From Pantanalinema sp. (GTDB lineage: Bacteria > Cyanobacteriota > Sericytochromatia > S15B-MN24 > UBA4093): a stretch of DNA of 64,000 nucleotides. A program made the position numbers and the translations under genes. Position 1 is the stretch's first letter, and each line of letters begins with the position of its first letter. Below, piece by piece: positions 16,016 through 24,474 of the stretch. The notes beneath the pieces were generated by a model. It made no database searches. It was not told where the DNA came from and saw nothing but the letters and a program-made list of their open reading frames with translations. The stretch is taken from positions 47,198 through 111,197 of the forward strand of contig DATNQI010000004.1 in the NCBI GenBank assembly GCA_036704125.1, in the 5' to 3' direction.

Positions 16016-16465
16016 CTACTCGTACTTCTTGCCGTCGGGAGTCTGAATGTAACCCGCATCTCCAGCCTTGGTGGCCTTGTGGGTCCAGTGGATGCCGTCC
16101 TTGTCCCGCTTGTCGTCGTGGTAGCGCACGCCCTTGATCACGAGCTTCATGCCGACCTTCAGGCCCTTGACCTCGGAGCCGTACTTGGTGTCGTTGTTGA
16201 CCTCGACCTTGAGGCCCTGGCGGGGGCTGATCTCGGAGACGATGAAGTTCTGGTGGGGCAGGCCGTGGCTGTCCGCGGGGAGGATCTCCGTGACCGTGGC
16301 GGTGATCGTGTCGAAGGCCGACGCGACGGGGACCGCCTTGGCCTCGACGATCGAGGACGTCTGGGCCGTCGAGAACGTCGCGGTGGTCGCGGGCGATCCG
16401 CAACCGGCGAGCGCCACGATGGCGGCCAGGACTGACGCGGAGCGCCAAACGCGATGAAGACCCAT
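16016..16465 (-). CDS. DUF3465-family lipoprotein
   Basis: The 149-residue protein has a lipoprotein signal with lipobox LAGC near residue 22, then a conserved domain with TATVTEILPADSHGLPHQNFIV, GLKVGMKLVIKGVRYHDD and GIHWTHKATKAGDAGYIQ ending in GKKYE. This order matches DUF3465, a small OB-like exported domain of unknown function. It is probably anchored to a membrane facing the periplasm. Start ATG 16465 has AAGGGGG 6 bases upstream. Confidence 0.8.
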   Translation of the reverse strand: MGLHRVWRSASVLAAIVALAGCGSPATTATFSTAQTSSIVEAKAVPVASAFDTITATVTEILPADSHGLPHQNFIVSEISPRQGLKVEVNNDTKYGSEVKGLKVGMKLVIKGVRYHDDKRDKDGIHWTHKATKAGDAGYIQTPDGKKYE

Positions 16466-16556
16466 GAGAACCCCCTTCTGGTGAGTGAAAAACTTGCGCT
16501 GTTGGGGGATCTATCGCCTGCCCATGCGGCATCCTTGCGCCCGCTTGGATAACGGC

Positions 16557-16585
16557 TGATTAACAATTGGCCATGATTTGTTCAA
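16557..16585 (-). promoter_or_regulatory. Possible sigma-70 promoter for the DUF3465 gene
   Basis: On the minus strand TTGAAC (16580-16585) and TAATCA (16557-16562) are 17 bases apart. The start codon is about 90 bases downstream, leaving a long leader. The rest of the 278-base intergenic stretch 16466-16743 shows only a TACAAT at 16679-16684 before the ABC gene, with a -35 at unsuitable spacing. Confidence 0.35.
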
Positions 16586-16743
16586 GGACGAAGAGCGAGA
16601 TCCGGCTCGGCGTCGGGGTCAGGACCGCGAGCGCCATCGTCTCTCTGCTCGGGGGTTTTTGGACCGCCAAGCAGCGGGTACAATGGCCTGTCATTGAGAG
16701 ACGACTCCGAGCGGCAGCACCTGCCCTAGCAAGGAATGACGGC

Positions 16744-18501
16744 GTGCGACGACAACTGCGCCGGATCGCCGGTCTGGCCTGGCCCCACCGGGGCCGCTAC
16801 GCCCTGGGATTCGGCGCCCTGCTGGTGACCGACCTCGGCAACCTCGGCATCCCCTGGCTCATCGGGCAGTTCATCGACGCGGCCCGCGCGCGCGGCATCG
16901 ACGCGGCCGGCGCGCTGAGGTTCGGCCTCATGGTGCTCGGCGTCGCGATCGTCGTCGCCGTCTTCCGCTACGCCTGGCGCATGGCCATCTTCGGGACGGC
17001 CCGCACCATCGAGTTCGCGCTGCGCGAGCGCTTCTTCAAGCACCTGCTCTCGCTCTCAAGCGGCTTCTACCAGCGCCGCACCATCGGCGACCTGATGGCC
17101 CACGCCACCAACGACCTCAACGCGATCCGGGGGCTCCTGGGCGAGGGGGTGATGGCGGGCTTCGACACGACCATCATGCTGGCGCTGACCGTCGTCACCA
17201 TGGCCGGGGCCATCGACTGGCGCCTCACCCTCGCCGCCATGATCCCCCTGCCCGTCCTCGCCCTGATCCAGTGGCGCCTCGCGAGCACCATCCACCACCG
17301 CTTCAAGGAGGTGCAGGCCACCTTCGGCACCCTGTCCGAGCGGGTCCAGGAGAACCTCTCGGGGGTGCGGGTGGTCAAGGCCTTCGTCCAGGAAGCAGCC
17401 GAAGAGGAGCGCTTCGGGGCCGTCAACCAGGCCTACTACGACCGCTACATGCACATGACGCGCCTCCAGGCGCTCACCGACCCGATGATCACCTTTCTCT
17501 CCGGGCTGAGCGCGGTCATCGCCCTCGGCTACGGCGGGTCGCTGGTCATGAGCGGCGAGCTCTCGCTCGGTCGCTTCATCGCCTTCAATAGCTACCTGGG
17601 GATGCTGGTCTGGCCCATGCTGGCCCTCGGCTGGGTGGTGAACCTCGCCCAGCGCGCCACCGCCAGCATGGAGCGCATCCAGGCCATCCTCGACGAGGTC
17701 CCCGAGGTGAGGGACGGCGCCCAGGTGCGCGCCCCGCAGCGGATCGAGGGGGGCCTCTCGATCCGGGACCTCACCTTCCGCTACGCCCCGGACCTGCCGA
17801 GCGCCCTGGACGGCCTCTCGGTCCAGGTGCCCCCGGGCAAGACCCTCGGCCTCATCGGCCGCACGGGCAGCGGCAAGACCACGCTCGCCAACCTCCTGGT
17901 GAGGGCCTACGACCCGCCCGCGGGCACGGTCTTGCTGGACGGCCACGACGTGAACGACCTCTCGCTTTCGGCCCTGCGCGGGGCGATCGCCTACGTGCCC
18001 CAGGACGCGTTCCTTTTCTCGGACACCCTCGAGGCCAACGTGGCCTTCGACCCCGCCCCCCATGACGCCGGGGCCGTGCGCGCCGCGGCGGCCGCCGCCC
18101 AGCTCGAGGGCGAGATCGATGCCATGCCCCGCGGCTTCTCGACCGTGCTCGGCGAGCGCGGCATCACCCTCTCGGGCGGCCAGCGCCAGCGGGTCGGCAT
18201 CGCCCGCGCCCTCTTGAAGCATGCGAGCGTGCTGGTCCTGGACGACTGCCTCTCGGCGGTCGACACTCACACCGAGGCGCGCCTGCTCTCGGCCCTCAAG
18301 CGGCACGCCGAGCGCCGCACCACGATCATCGCCTCGCACCGCGTCTCGGCCCTGCAGCACGCCGACGAGATCCTGCTGCTCGAAGCAGGACGGGTGATCG
18401 AGCGCGGGACGCACGCCGAGCTGCTCGCCCTGGGCGGCGAGTACCGCCGGATCTACGAGCGCCAGGCGCTCGAGGCCACCCTCGCCACGGAGGATGCATG
18501 A
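16744..18501 (+). CDS. ABC exporter half-transporter, degenerate Walker B subunit
   Basis: The 585-residue protein fuses a six-helix exporter membrane domain (about residues 15-310) to an ATPase domain. Walker A is GRTGSGKTT (372-380), the signature is canonical LSGGQ (476-480), but Walker B ends D500-D501 (VLVLDDCLS), so the catalytic Glu is replaced by Asp. Start GTG 16744 is preferred because AAGGA lies 8 bases upstream and the length then fits. The stop overlaps the start of a second half-transporter by 4 bases, so they should form a heterodimer. The substrate (drug, lipid or peptide) is not evident. Confidence 0.92.
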   Translation: MRRQLRRIAGLAWPHRGRYALGFGALLVTDLGNLGIPWLIGQFIDAARARGIDAAGALRFGLMVLGVAIVVAVFRYAWRMAIFGTARTIEFALRERFFKHLLSLSSGFYQRRTIGDLMAHATNDLNAIRGLLGEGVMAGFDTTIMLALTVVTMAGAIDWRLTLAAMIPLPVLALIQWRLASTIHHRFKEVQATFGTLSERVQENLSGVRVVKAFVQEAAEEERFGAVNQAYYDRYMHMTRLQALTDPMITFLSGLSAVIALGYGGSLVMSGELSLGRFIAFNSYLGMLVWPMLALGWVVNLAQRATASMERIQAILDEVPEVRDGAQVRAPQRIEGGLSIRDLTFRYAPDLPSALDGLSVQVPPGKTLGLIGRTGSGKTTLANLLVRAYDPPAGTVLLDGHDVNDLSLSALRGAIAYVPQDAFLFSDTLEANVAFDPAPHDAGAVRAAAAAAQLEGEIDAMPRGFSTVLGERGITLSGGQRQRVGIARALLKHASVLVLDDCLSAVDTHTEARLLSALKRHAERRTTIIASHRVSALQHADEILLLEAGRVIERGTHAELLALGGEYRRIYERQALEATLATEDA

Positions 18502-20315
18502 GCCGCCGCAACTTCCACGAAGAGGAGAGTCTCGCCAAGGGCTACGACGCGGAGCTGATGCGCCGGCTTCTGGCCTATGCCAGGCCCCACGCCCGCACCC
18601 TCGCACTGTGCGTCGGGCTGCTCGCCTTCCTGAGCGCGGCCCAGCTCGCCCAGCCCTACCTGGTCAAGCTCGCCATCGACCAGGTGATCCTGCCTGCGGA
18701 AAAGCTCGAGGTGGCGGGGCGGGGCGAGGCGATCGCCCGGCTTTGGTGGCTGGTCGGGACCTACGCGGCGCTCCTGGTTTCGAGCTTCGGCGTCTCGTAT
18801 GTTCAGACCTGGCTCTTGCAGAGCGCGGGCCAGCGCATCATCTACCGGATCCGGCAGGACGTCTTCGCTCACCTCCAGAAGCTCTCGCTCTCCTACTTCG
18901 ACGCCAATCCGGTGGGCCGCCTGGTCACCCGCGTCACCAACGACACCGAGACCCTCAACGAGATGTACACGAGCGTGCTCGTCAACCTCTTTCGCGACTG
19001 CTTCTCGATCGCGGGCATCCTCGGGATGCTGTTCTGGCTGGATGCGCGCCTCGCGTGGGTGACGTGCGGGGTCGTCCCGCTGGTGGTCGCGGTGGTCGCG
19101 TTCTTCAGGCGGCTGGCGCGCGAGAACTTCCGCGAGCACCGCACGCGCCTCGCGCGGGTCAACGCCTTCATCGCCGAGAACCTGTCGGGCATGCGCACCA
19201 TCCAGATCTTCAACCGCGAAAACCGGCAGCTTGACGGCTTCCGCGCCGTGAACGCCTCGTACTTCGAGGCCACGTGGCTGCACCTGCAGATCTTCGCCGT
19301 CTTCCGGCCGGCCCTCGACCTCTTGGGGGCCCTCGCGCTCGCCCTGGTGCTGTGGCGCGGCGGGGCGCTCAGCGCCCAGGGGGCCCTCCAGCTCGGCACC
19401 CTCTACGCCTTCACCAGCTACGTGCGCCAGCTCTTCCAGCCGATCAACGAGCTGGCCGAGAAGTTCAACCTCCTGCAATCGGCCATGGCCTCGTCCGAGC
19501 GCATCTTCCAGCTCCTCGACACCCGGAGCGACATCCAGGATGCCGCCTCCCCGGTGTCGTCGCCGGGGCTGGTGGGCGGGGTGGAGTTCGATCGCGTCCA
19601 CTTCGCCTACGAGGAGGGCCACCCCGTCCTCAAGGACGTGAGCTTCGTGGTCAAGCCCGGCGAGACGGTGGCCTTCGTCGGCCACACCGGGGCGGGCAAA
19701 TCATCGATTCTCAGCCTCCTGGCGCGCTTCTACGACGTTCAGGAGGGGAGCGTGCGCCTCGACGGCCACGACGTGCGCGACCTGCCCCAGGCCACCCTGC
19801 GGCGAGGGGTCGGCTTCGTGCTCCAGGACGTGTTCCTGTTCGCGGGCGACATCCGCAGCAACATCCGGCTGAACGACCCGACGATCACCGACGCTCAGGT
19901 GGAAGAGGCCGCTCGCGCGGTCGGCGCCGACGCCTTCATCCGGCAGCTGCCCAAGGGTTACGAGACGGTGCTCTCGGAGCGCGGGACGACCCTCTCGACC
20001 GGCCAGCGGCAGCTGATCGCCTTTGCCCGGGCGCTCGCGTTCGACCCGGCGATCCTGGTGCTGGACGAGGCGACGGCCAGCATCGACAGCGAGACCGAGG
20101 CGGTGATCCAGGCGGCCCTTTCGCGCCTCAGCACGGGGCGCACCACCCTCGTCGTGGCCCACCGCCTCTCGACCATCCAGCACGCGGACCGGATCGTGGT
20201 GCTGCACCGGGGCGAGGTCCGCGAGGTGGGCACCCACGCGGAGCTCCTCAAGCGCGAGGGGCTCTACCACAAGCTCTGGCGCCTGCAGTTCGAGGCCCTC
20301 CAAGAAGCTGGCTAA
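18498..20315 (+). CDS. ABC exporter half-transporter, degenerate signature subunit
   Basis: The 605-residue protein has a membrane domain (about 25-335) and an ATPase domain with Walker A GHTGAGKSS, catalytic Glu524 in LDEATASID, and a changed signature LSTGQ (499-503; Gly replaced by Thr). It complements its partner: the partner lacks the catalytic Glu, this one lacks the normal signature, and both defects fall in the same composite site. This is the pattern of asymmetric heterodimers such as BmrCD, LmrCD and TM287/288. ATGA overlap couples it to the upstream gene. Confidence 0.93.
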   Translation: MSRRNFHEEESLAKGYDAELMRRLLAYARPHARTLALCVGLLAFLSAAQLAQPYLVKLAIDQVILPAEKLEVAGRGEAIARLWWLVGTYAALLVSSFGVSYVQTWLLQSAGQRIIYRIRQDVFAHLQKLSLSYFDANPVGRLVTRVTNDTETLNEMYTSVLVNLFRDCFSIAGILGMLFWLDARLAWVTCGVVPLVVAVVAFFRRLARENFREHRTRLARVNAFIAENLSGMRTIQIFNRENRQLDGFRAVNASYFEATWLHLQIFAVFRPALDLLGALALALVLWRGGALSAQGALQLGTLYAFTSYVRQLFQPINELAEKFNLLQSAMASSERIFQLLDTRSDIQDAASPVSSPGLVGGVEFDRVHFAYEEGHPVLKDVSFVVKPGETVAFVGHTGAGKSSILSLLARFYDVQEGSVRLDGHDVRDLPQATLRRGVGFVLQDVFLFAGDIRSNIRLNDPTITDAQVEEAARAVGADAFIRQLPKGYETVLSERGTTLSTGQRQLIAFARALAFDPAILVLDEATASIDSETEAVIQAALSRLSTGRTTLVVAHRLSTIQHADRIVVLHRGEVREVGTHAELLKREGLYHKLWRLQFEALQEAG

Positions 20316-20341
20316 GCAAGTCCTGGCTGAGTTCATGACGT

Positions 20342-20371
20342 CTCCTCGCCCCTCGGTGGGGCGGGGAAGCC
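20342..20371. repeat. GC-rich palindromic repeat, copy 2
   Basis: This is an inverted-orientation relative of the repeat at 3661-3686. It lies between the convergent ABC exporter and tyrA, 15 bases past the tyrA stop. It carries two changes in one arm (CGAGGGGCGAG instead of CGGGGGGCGGG). Confidence 0.65.
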
Positions 20372-20385
20372 AGCGCTCGTCAATC

Positions 20386-21261
20386 TCAAGCCTGGCCCGA
20401 TCGCCCTGGCGGGCCGAAGGGCCCCCGCCTTGCCAGCCATTCCGCGCGTGCGTCGCGCGCGCGGGTGAAGAACGCCTCCATTGCCTCGGGCTCGTCGAGC
20501 CGATCGGCCAGCGAAGCCAAGGTGGCGGCGAGCGATCGCAGCAAGGGGGCGATCGCCGCCTGGTTGGTGGTGCAGATGTCGCGGTACATCTCGGGGCTCC
20601 CCGAGGCCAGGCGCGTCGCGTCCCGGTAGCCCGTCGCCGCGACGGGCGCCATCTCGGCCCAGCGCGGGTCCGAGGTCGTCAGCGCGACCAGCGCGGCCGA
20701 CGCCAGGAAGGGCAAGTGGCTGACGGCGGCCACGAACGCGTCGTGGGTGGCCGGATCGAGCCGCATGGGCTTTGCGCCCACGGCACTCGCCAGCTCCTCG
20801 ACCGCAAGCACCGCCGCGGGGTCCGAGCCGGGCGCCGGCGTGACGCACCAGGTCGCGCCGCGAAACAGGTTCGCTCGCGCGTGCGACATTCCCACCTGCT
20901 CGGTTCCCGCCATGGGGTGACCGCCGACGAAGTTCAGGCCCGTGGCCGCGGCCCAGGCGCTCACCGCGGACTTGGTGCTCGCGACGTCCGTGACCACGGC
21001 GCCCGGCCGAAGGCGCGGCGCGATCGCCGCGAAGATCGCAGGGAAGGCCCCCACGGGGGTCGCCAGCACGACGCGATCGGCCGCGGCCGCCGCCGTCTGC
21101 GGATCCAGCGCCCCGTGCGCGATCGCCCCGCGCGCGAGCGCGAGCGCGATGCTCGCGGGATCCAGGTCCCAGCCGACGACCTCGATATCCGCCCGCTCGG
21201 CGCGCAGCGCCAGACCCAGCGAGCCCCCGATGAGGCCGAGGCCGATGAGCGCGACGCGCAT
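20386..21261 (-). CDS. tyrA: Prephenate/arogenate dehydrogenase
   Basis: The 291-residue protein has an N-terminal Rossmann motif GLGLIGGSLG (7-16), VVTDVASTKSAV, the conserved GGHPMAGTEQVG segment and a C-terminal helical domain (VSHLPFLASAALV). It carries out the oxidative decarboxylation of prephenate or arogenate on the route to tyrosine. It starts 3 bases after the aroF stop, so aroH-aroF-tyrA is one operon. No ACT regulatory domain is attached, so feedback by tyrosine would have to act through the catalytic domain or on the DAHP synthase. Confidence 0.95.
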   Translation of the reverse strand: MRVALIGLGLIGGSLGLALRAERADIEVVGWDLDPASIALALARGAIAHGALDPQTAAAAADRVVLATPVGAFPAIFAAIAPRLRPGAVVTDVASTKSAVSAWAAATGLNFVGGHPMAGTEQVGMSHARANLFRGATWCVTPAPGSDPAAVLAVEELASAVGAKPMRLDPATHDAFVAAVSHLPFLASAALVALTTSDPRWAEMAPVAATGYRDATRLASGSPEMYRDICTTNQAAIAPLLRSLAATLASLADRLDEPEAMEAFFTRARDARAEWLARRGPFGPPGRSGQA

Positions 21262-21264
21262 CCG

Positions 21265-22299
21265 CTAGACCGGCACGCCCGCCCAGTCGCGGCCGACGGC
21301 GCGCGCGACGGCCTCCCCCTTCGCCATCAGCTCGCCGAAGGTCTCGAGCCCCAGGGCCTGCGCGGCGTCCGACCAGCTCTTGTCCGGGTCGTGGTGCACC
21401 TCGACGATCAGGCCGTCGGCTCCGGCGGCGATCGCGCTGAGGCCCACCGGCGACACCAGCGATCGCACGCCGGTGCCGTGGCTCGGGTCCGCGATCACCG
21501 GCAGGTGCGTCTCGCGCTTGGCGTACGCCACGGCGTTGACGTCGAAGGTGTTGCGCGTGGCCGTCTCGTACGTCCGGATGCCGCGCTCGCACAGGATCAC
21601 CTTGCGGTTGCCCTGCGCCATCACGTACTCCGCCGCGAGCAGCCACTCCTCGATCGTCGCCGAAGGCCCTCGCTTGAGCAGGACCGGCACCTCCGTGCGG
21701 CCCACCTCTTCGAGCAGCAGGTAGTTCTGCATGTTGCGCGCGCCGATCTGGAAGACGTCGGCGTAGCTCGCCACGAGCGCCACGTGAGCCGGCGTCAGCA
21801 CCTCGGTGACGATGGGCAGCCCGATCGTCTCGCGCACCCTGGCGAGCATCTCGAGGCCCGCCTCGCCGTGGCCGCGAAAGGCGTAGGGGCTCGTGCGCGG
21901 CTTGTAGGCCCCCGCACGGAACAAGCGCGCGCCGGCGCTCGCGACGGCGTCGCCGATGCGCAGGCACTGCTCCTCGCTCTCGGCCGAGCAGGGCCCTGCG
22001 ATCACCACGACCTCGGGGCCGCCGATCTTCACGCCTCGCACGTCGATCACGGTGTCCGCCGGCTGGAACTGGCGGCTCGCCAGCTTGTACGACTTGGAGA
22101 CCTTGACCGTCCGATCGACGCCCGAGAGCGCCTCGAGCGCCGGGGAAAGCTCGCCATGGTCGATCGGCGAGCCGACCACGCCCACGATGGTGTGGGCCTC
22201 GCCCTGGGAGACGTGGGCGCTCAGGCCCTGGCGATCGAGCAGGGCGACGACGCCCGCGAGGTCCTGGGCGGTGCTGTCCGCGCGCATCACGACGATCAT
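21265..22299 (-). CDS. aroF: 3-deoxy-7-phosphoheptulonate (DAHP) synthase, type I-beta
   Basis: The 344-residue protein condenses phosphoenolpyruvate and erythrose-4-phosphate, the first step of the shikimate pathway. An N-terminal ferredoxin-like/ACT-like regulatory region (MIVVMRADSTAQDLAGVV, ~70 residues) precedes the KDO8P-type barrel with VVVIAGPCSAES, RAGAYKPRTSPYAF, QIGARNMQN, LLKRGPSATIEEW and VIADPSHGTG. The N-terminal extension is typical of I-beta enzymes, where it mediates feedback control. AGGAGGG lies 7 bases before ATG 22299. It is the middle gene of aroH-aroF-tyrA. Confidence 0.96.
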   Translation of the reverse strand: MIVVMRADSTAQDLAGVVALLDRQGLSAHVSQGEAHTIVGVVGSPIDHGELSPALEALSGVDRTVKVSKSYKLASRQFQPADTVIDVRGVKIGGPEVVVIAGPCSAESEEQCLRIGDAVASAGARLFRAGAYKPRTSPYAFRGHGEAGLEMLARVRETIGLPIVTEVLTPAHVALVASYADVFQIGARNMQNYLLLEEVGRTEVPVLLKRGPSATIEEWLLAAEYVMAQGNRKVILCERGIRTYETATRNTFDVNAVAYAKRETHLPVIADPSHGTGVRSLVSPVGLSAIAAGADGLIVEVHHDPDKSWSDAAQALGLETFGELMAKGEAVARAVGRDWAGVPV

Positions 22300-22325
22300 G
22301 GGGACCCTCCTGTGGGTGGGGGGGA

Positions 22326-22697
22326 TCAGGTGAGGGCGCGGTCCGGGCGCAGGGTACGCGCCTCCTTGAGGTAGACGTGCCGGATCTCGGCGGCGGTCTT
22401 GGGGGTGTTCCAGTGGATCAGCACGCGGATGAGCCTCGGCGTCGCCGTGGGAACCGCGATCTCCTGGGCGCAGAGCAGGGCCGCGTCGGCCCAGCCCATC
22501 TGGCGGGCGGCCTGGGCGGGAAAGTCGGCCGTGAGGTCGGGGGTGGCCGTGAGGAAGATGCTGGCGACGTCGATCGGGGAGATGCCGTTGGCCTCGACGA
22601 GGGTCGCGAGCAGCTCGCGCGTGGCCGCGAGGATGGCCTCGGGGGTGTTCTGGTCGGCCGAGGTGGCACCGCGTACGCCGCGGCAGGACGTCACCAT
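22326..22697 (-). CDS. aroH: Monofunctional chorismate mutase, AroH class
   Basis: The 123-residue protein matches the trimeric AroH chorismate mutases (CRGVRGATSADQNTPEAI, FLTATPDLTADFPAQAAR, RLIRVLIHWNT), including Arg in RGVRGAT and the C-terminal YLKEARTLRPD. It rearranges chorismate to prephenate, the substrate of TyrA two genes on. Start ATG 22697 has GGAGG 5-6 bases upstream. It is the first gene of the operon, 26 bases before aroF. AroH-class mutases are common in Firmicutes and Cyanobacteria. Confidence 0.95.
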   Translation of the reverse strand: MVTSCRGVRGATSADQNTPEAILAATRELLATLVEANGISPIDVASIFLTATPDLTADFPAQAARQMGWADAALLCAQEIAVPTATPRLIRVLIHWNTPKTAAEIRHVYLKEARTLRPDRALT

Positions 22698-22866
22698 GGG
22701 GGCCTCCTATCCGTCGGGAAAAGCACGGGGGCCTGGGGCCAGCGACCTCAAGCGCCCTGCGTCGTCTCGCGTGGCCAGGAACTTTAACATGAAAACGCGC
22801 TATCGGTCAAACGAGCTATTTCTGGCGGAAATCCGCTCTGGGGGCGGGTTTTGGGGTGCCGGTCGT

Positions 22867-23805
22867 TCAGGCTCGGTGCCGGCTGCCGTAGACCGGCGTG
22901 ACCCAGTCGGCGAAGCGCGGATGGGCGCCACGCACCGCCCGGCCGAAGTGGTCCATGATCTGCCGCGTGATGGGTCCCACGACCCCCGTGCCGCCCACCG
23001 GCCGGTGGTCGATCGTCGCGATCGGCGTGATCTGGGCGCCCGTGCCGCAGAGAAACATTTCGTCGCAGACGTAGAGCTCGGTGCGATCCACCGCGCGCTC
23101 GAGCGTCTCGATGCCGAGGGCTTCTCTGGCGATGTCCATGACGGCCTGGCGCGTCACGCCCTCGAGGATGTTCTGCTGGACGCCGGGGGTGATCAGCCGG
23201 CCGTTGCGCACGAGGAAGAGGTTCATCCCGCTGGCTTCCGAGACGTGGCCGTCCATGGTCAGGAAGATCGCGTCGTCGAAGCCGTGGTGGTACGCCTCGG
23301 TCTTCGCGAGCGCCGAGTTGACGTAGGTGCCCGTGACCTTGCCTCGGGCCGGCATGGCGTTGTCGTCGATGCGACGCCAGCTCGAGACGGTCACCTTGAT
23401 GCCCTCGGGCTTGATCGCCGCGCTCATGGGGATCGCGAACATCGTGAAGTCCGACGTCAGGTTGTGCAGCCGGGCGCCGATCAGCTCGTCGGCCGTGTAG
23501 AGCAGCGGCCGGATGTAGACGTCCTGCTTGAAGGCGTTGCGGCGGATCAGCGAAAGGGCGATCTCGCCGAGCTCCTCGACGGAGTAGGCGAGGTGCAGGT
23601 GGAGGATCCGCGCGGACTGGTGGATTCGCTCGAAGTGGGGCACCATCTTGAGGACGTAGAGCTCCTGGTGCTCTTCGTTCCAGTAGCCGCGGATCCCCTC
23701 GAAGCATCCCGTGCCGTAGTTGAGGCCATGGGTCATGACGCTGATTTTGGCCTCGTCAAAGGGGACGTGGTCACCTCTGAAGAAAACGTACGCGGGCTTT
23801 TGCAT
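22867..23805 (-). CDS. ilvE: Branched-chain amino acid aminotransferase
   Basis: The 312-residue fold-type IV PLP enzyme interconverts Leu, Ile and Val with their keto acids. The lysine that binds PLP is Lys168 (NSALAKTEA); YGTGCFEGIRGY near the N-terminus, DGHVSEASGMNLF and CGTGAQITPI are family motifs. Start ATG 23805 has AAAGGA about 10 bases upstream. The secreted-protein gene at 23827-24399 ends 21 bases earlier on the same strand, so they may share a transcript, though no functional link is obvious. Confidence 0.96.
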   Translation of the reverse strand: MQKPAYVFFRGDHVPFDEAKISVMTHGLNYGTGCFEGIRGYWNEEHQELYVLKMVPHFERIHQSARILHLHLAYSVEELGEIALSLIRRNAFKQDVYIRPLLYTADELIGARLHNLTSDFTMFAIPMSAAIKPEGIKVTVSSWRRIDDNAMPARGKVTGTYVNSALAKTEAYHHGFDDAIFLTMDGHVSEASGMNLFLVRNGRLITPGVQQNILEGVTRQAVMDIAREALGIETLERAVDRTELYVCDEMFLCGTGAQITPIATIDHRPVGGTGVVGPITRQIMDHFGRAVRGAHPRFADWVTPVYGSRHRA

Positions 23806-23826
23806 CGAGGGGGTCCTTTCGCTTGC

Positions 23827-24399
23827 TCAGTTCTCCACGGGAAGGGTGAGGGTCAGGGTCTTGAAGTCGAGGCGCAGGCCCACGATGGCCCCCGACAGGG
23901 CGTCGGCGTTGGGCGCGAACAGGTAGCCTGCCGACAGGGCGCCGCTCACGCCCCCGCCGAAGTCTTGGCGAAGCGACACGCTGGGCTCCAGGACGAAGCT
24001 GCCGCCGCTGGTGCGCGTGCCGCTGCCCCCGCCCCCGCCCAGCAAGAGGCTCGCCTCGTAGCCGAAGGGCCCGGCGATCTTGCCCTCGGCCCCCACCACC
24101 AGGCCGCCGTAACCGAAGCCGCCGACGACCCCGGTGCCGCTCATGGTGCCGCCGTAGCCCGCCCCGCCCATGTAGAGCGAGTCCGTCAGGTAGCCGACCC
24201 CGCGGCCCCCGAAGAAGGTCCCCACGTCGCCGCCCTTGCTGGCGATCACCTTGAGCTCGGGGCCGCCCCGGCCCAGGGACTGCTCGGCCTGCGAGAGGTC
24301 CAGGGTCGAGAGGTCGCGCTTGACCCGCGCCTCGGCGCTCGGGGCCAGCAAGAAGGCGCAGGCGAGGGGCAGGGCGGCGTAAATCAGGGGGCGTTGCAT
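23827..24399 (-). CDS. Secreted Gly-rich protein of unknown function
   Basis: I do not recognise this family. The 190-residue protein has a signal peptide (MQRPLIYAALPLACAFLLAPSA, cut after AEA). The mature part is rich in glycine (GGRGVGYLTDSLYMGGAGYGG, then LLLGGGGGSG) and in alternating strands, and ends with LRLDFKTLTLTLPVEN, suggesting a small outer-membrane or surface beta-barrel. AAAGGAAC lies before ATG 24399. It sits between an acyltransferase and ilvE on the same strand. Confidence 0.75.
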   Translation of the reverse strand: MQRPLIYAALPLACAFLLAPSAEARVKRDLSTLDLSQAEQSLGRGGPELKVIASKGGDVGTFFGGRGVGYLTDSLYMGGAGYGGTMSGTGVVGGFGYGGLVVGAEGKIAGPFGYEASLLLGGGGGSGTRTSGGSFVLEPSVSLRQDFGGGVSGALSAGYLFAPNADALSGAIVGLRLDFKTLTLTLPVEN

Positions 24400-24474
24400 G
24401 ACATGTTCCTTTCATCGTCCGAACGGGATTCCTGTGTTCCATGGACGACGCAAGCAAGCAGGCGGTTCCCTCGC

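Noticed and set aside
16679..16684. TACAAT with TTGGAC as promoter of the ABC exporter operon
   Set aside because: The -35/-10 spacing is only 14 bases and there is no TG before the -10; kept only as a remark.
16567..16743. Longer N-terminus for the first ABC exporter gene
   Set aside because: The extra 59 residues have no family support and include likely promoter DNA; GTG 16744 has a proper ribosome site.
22778..22810. GGAACTT with downstream GTCAA resembling a second RpoE-type promoter
   Set aside because: The spacing is 21 bases instead of about 16 and no plus-strand gene follows; it lies upstream of nothing but the antisense of ilvE.
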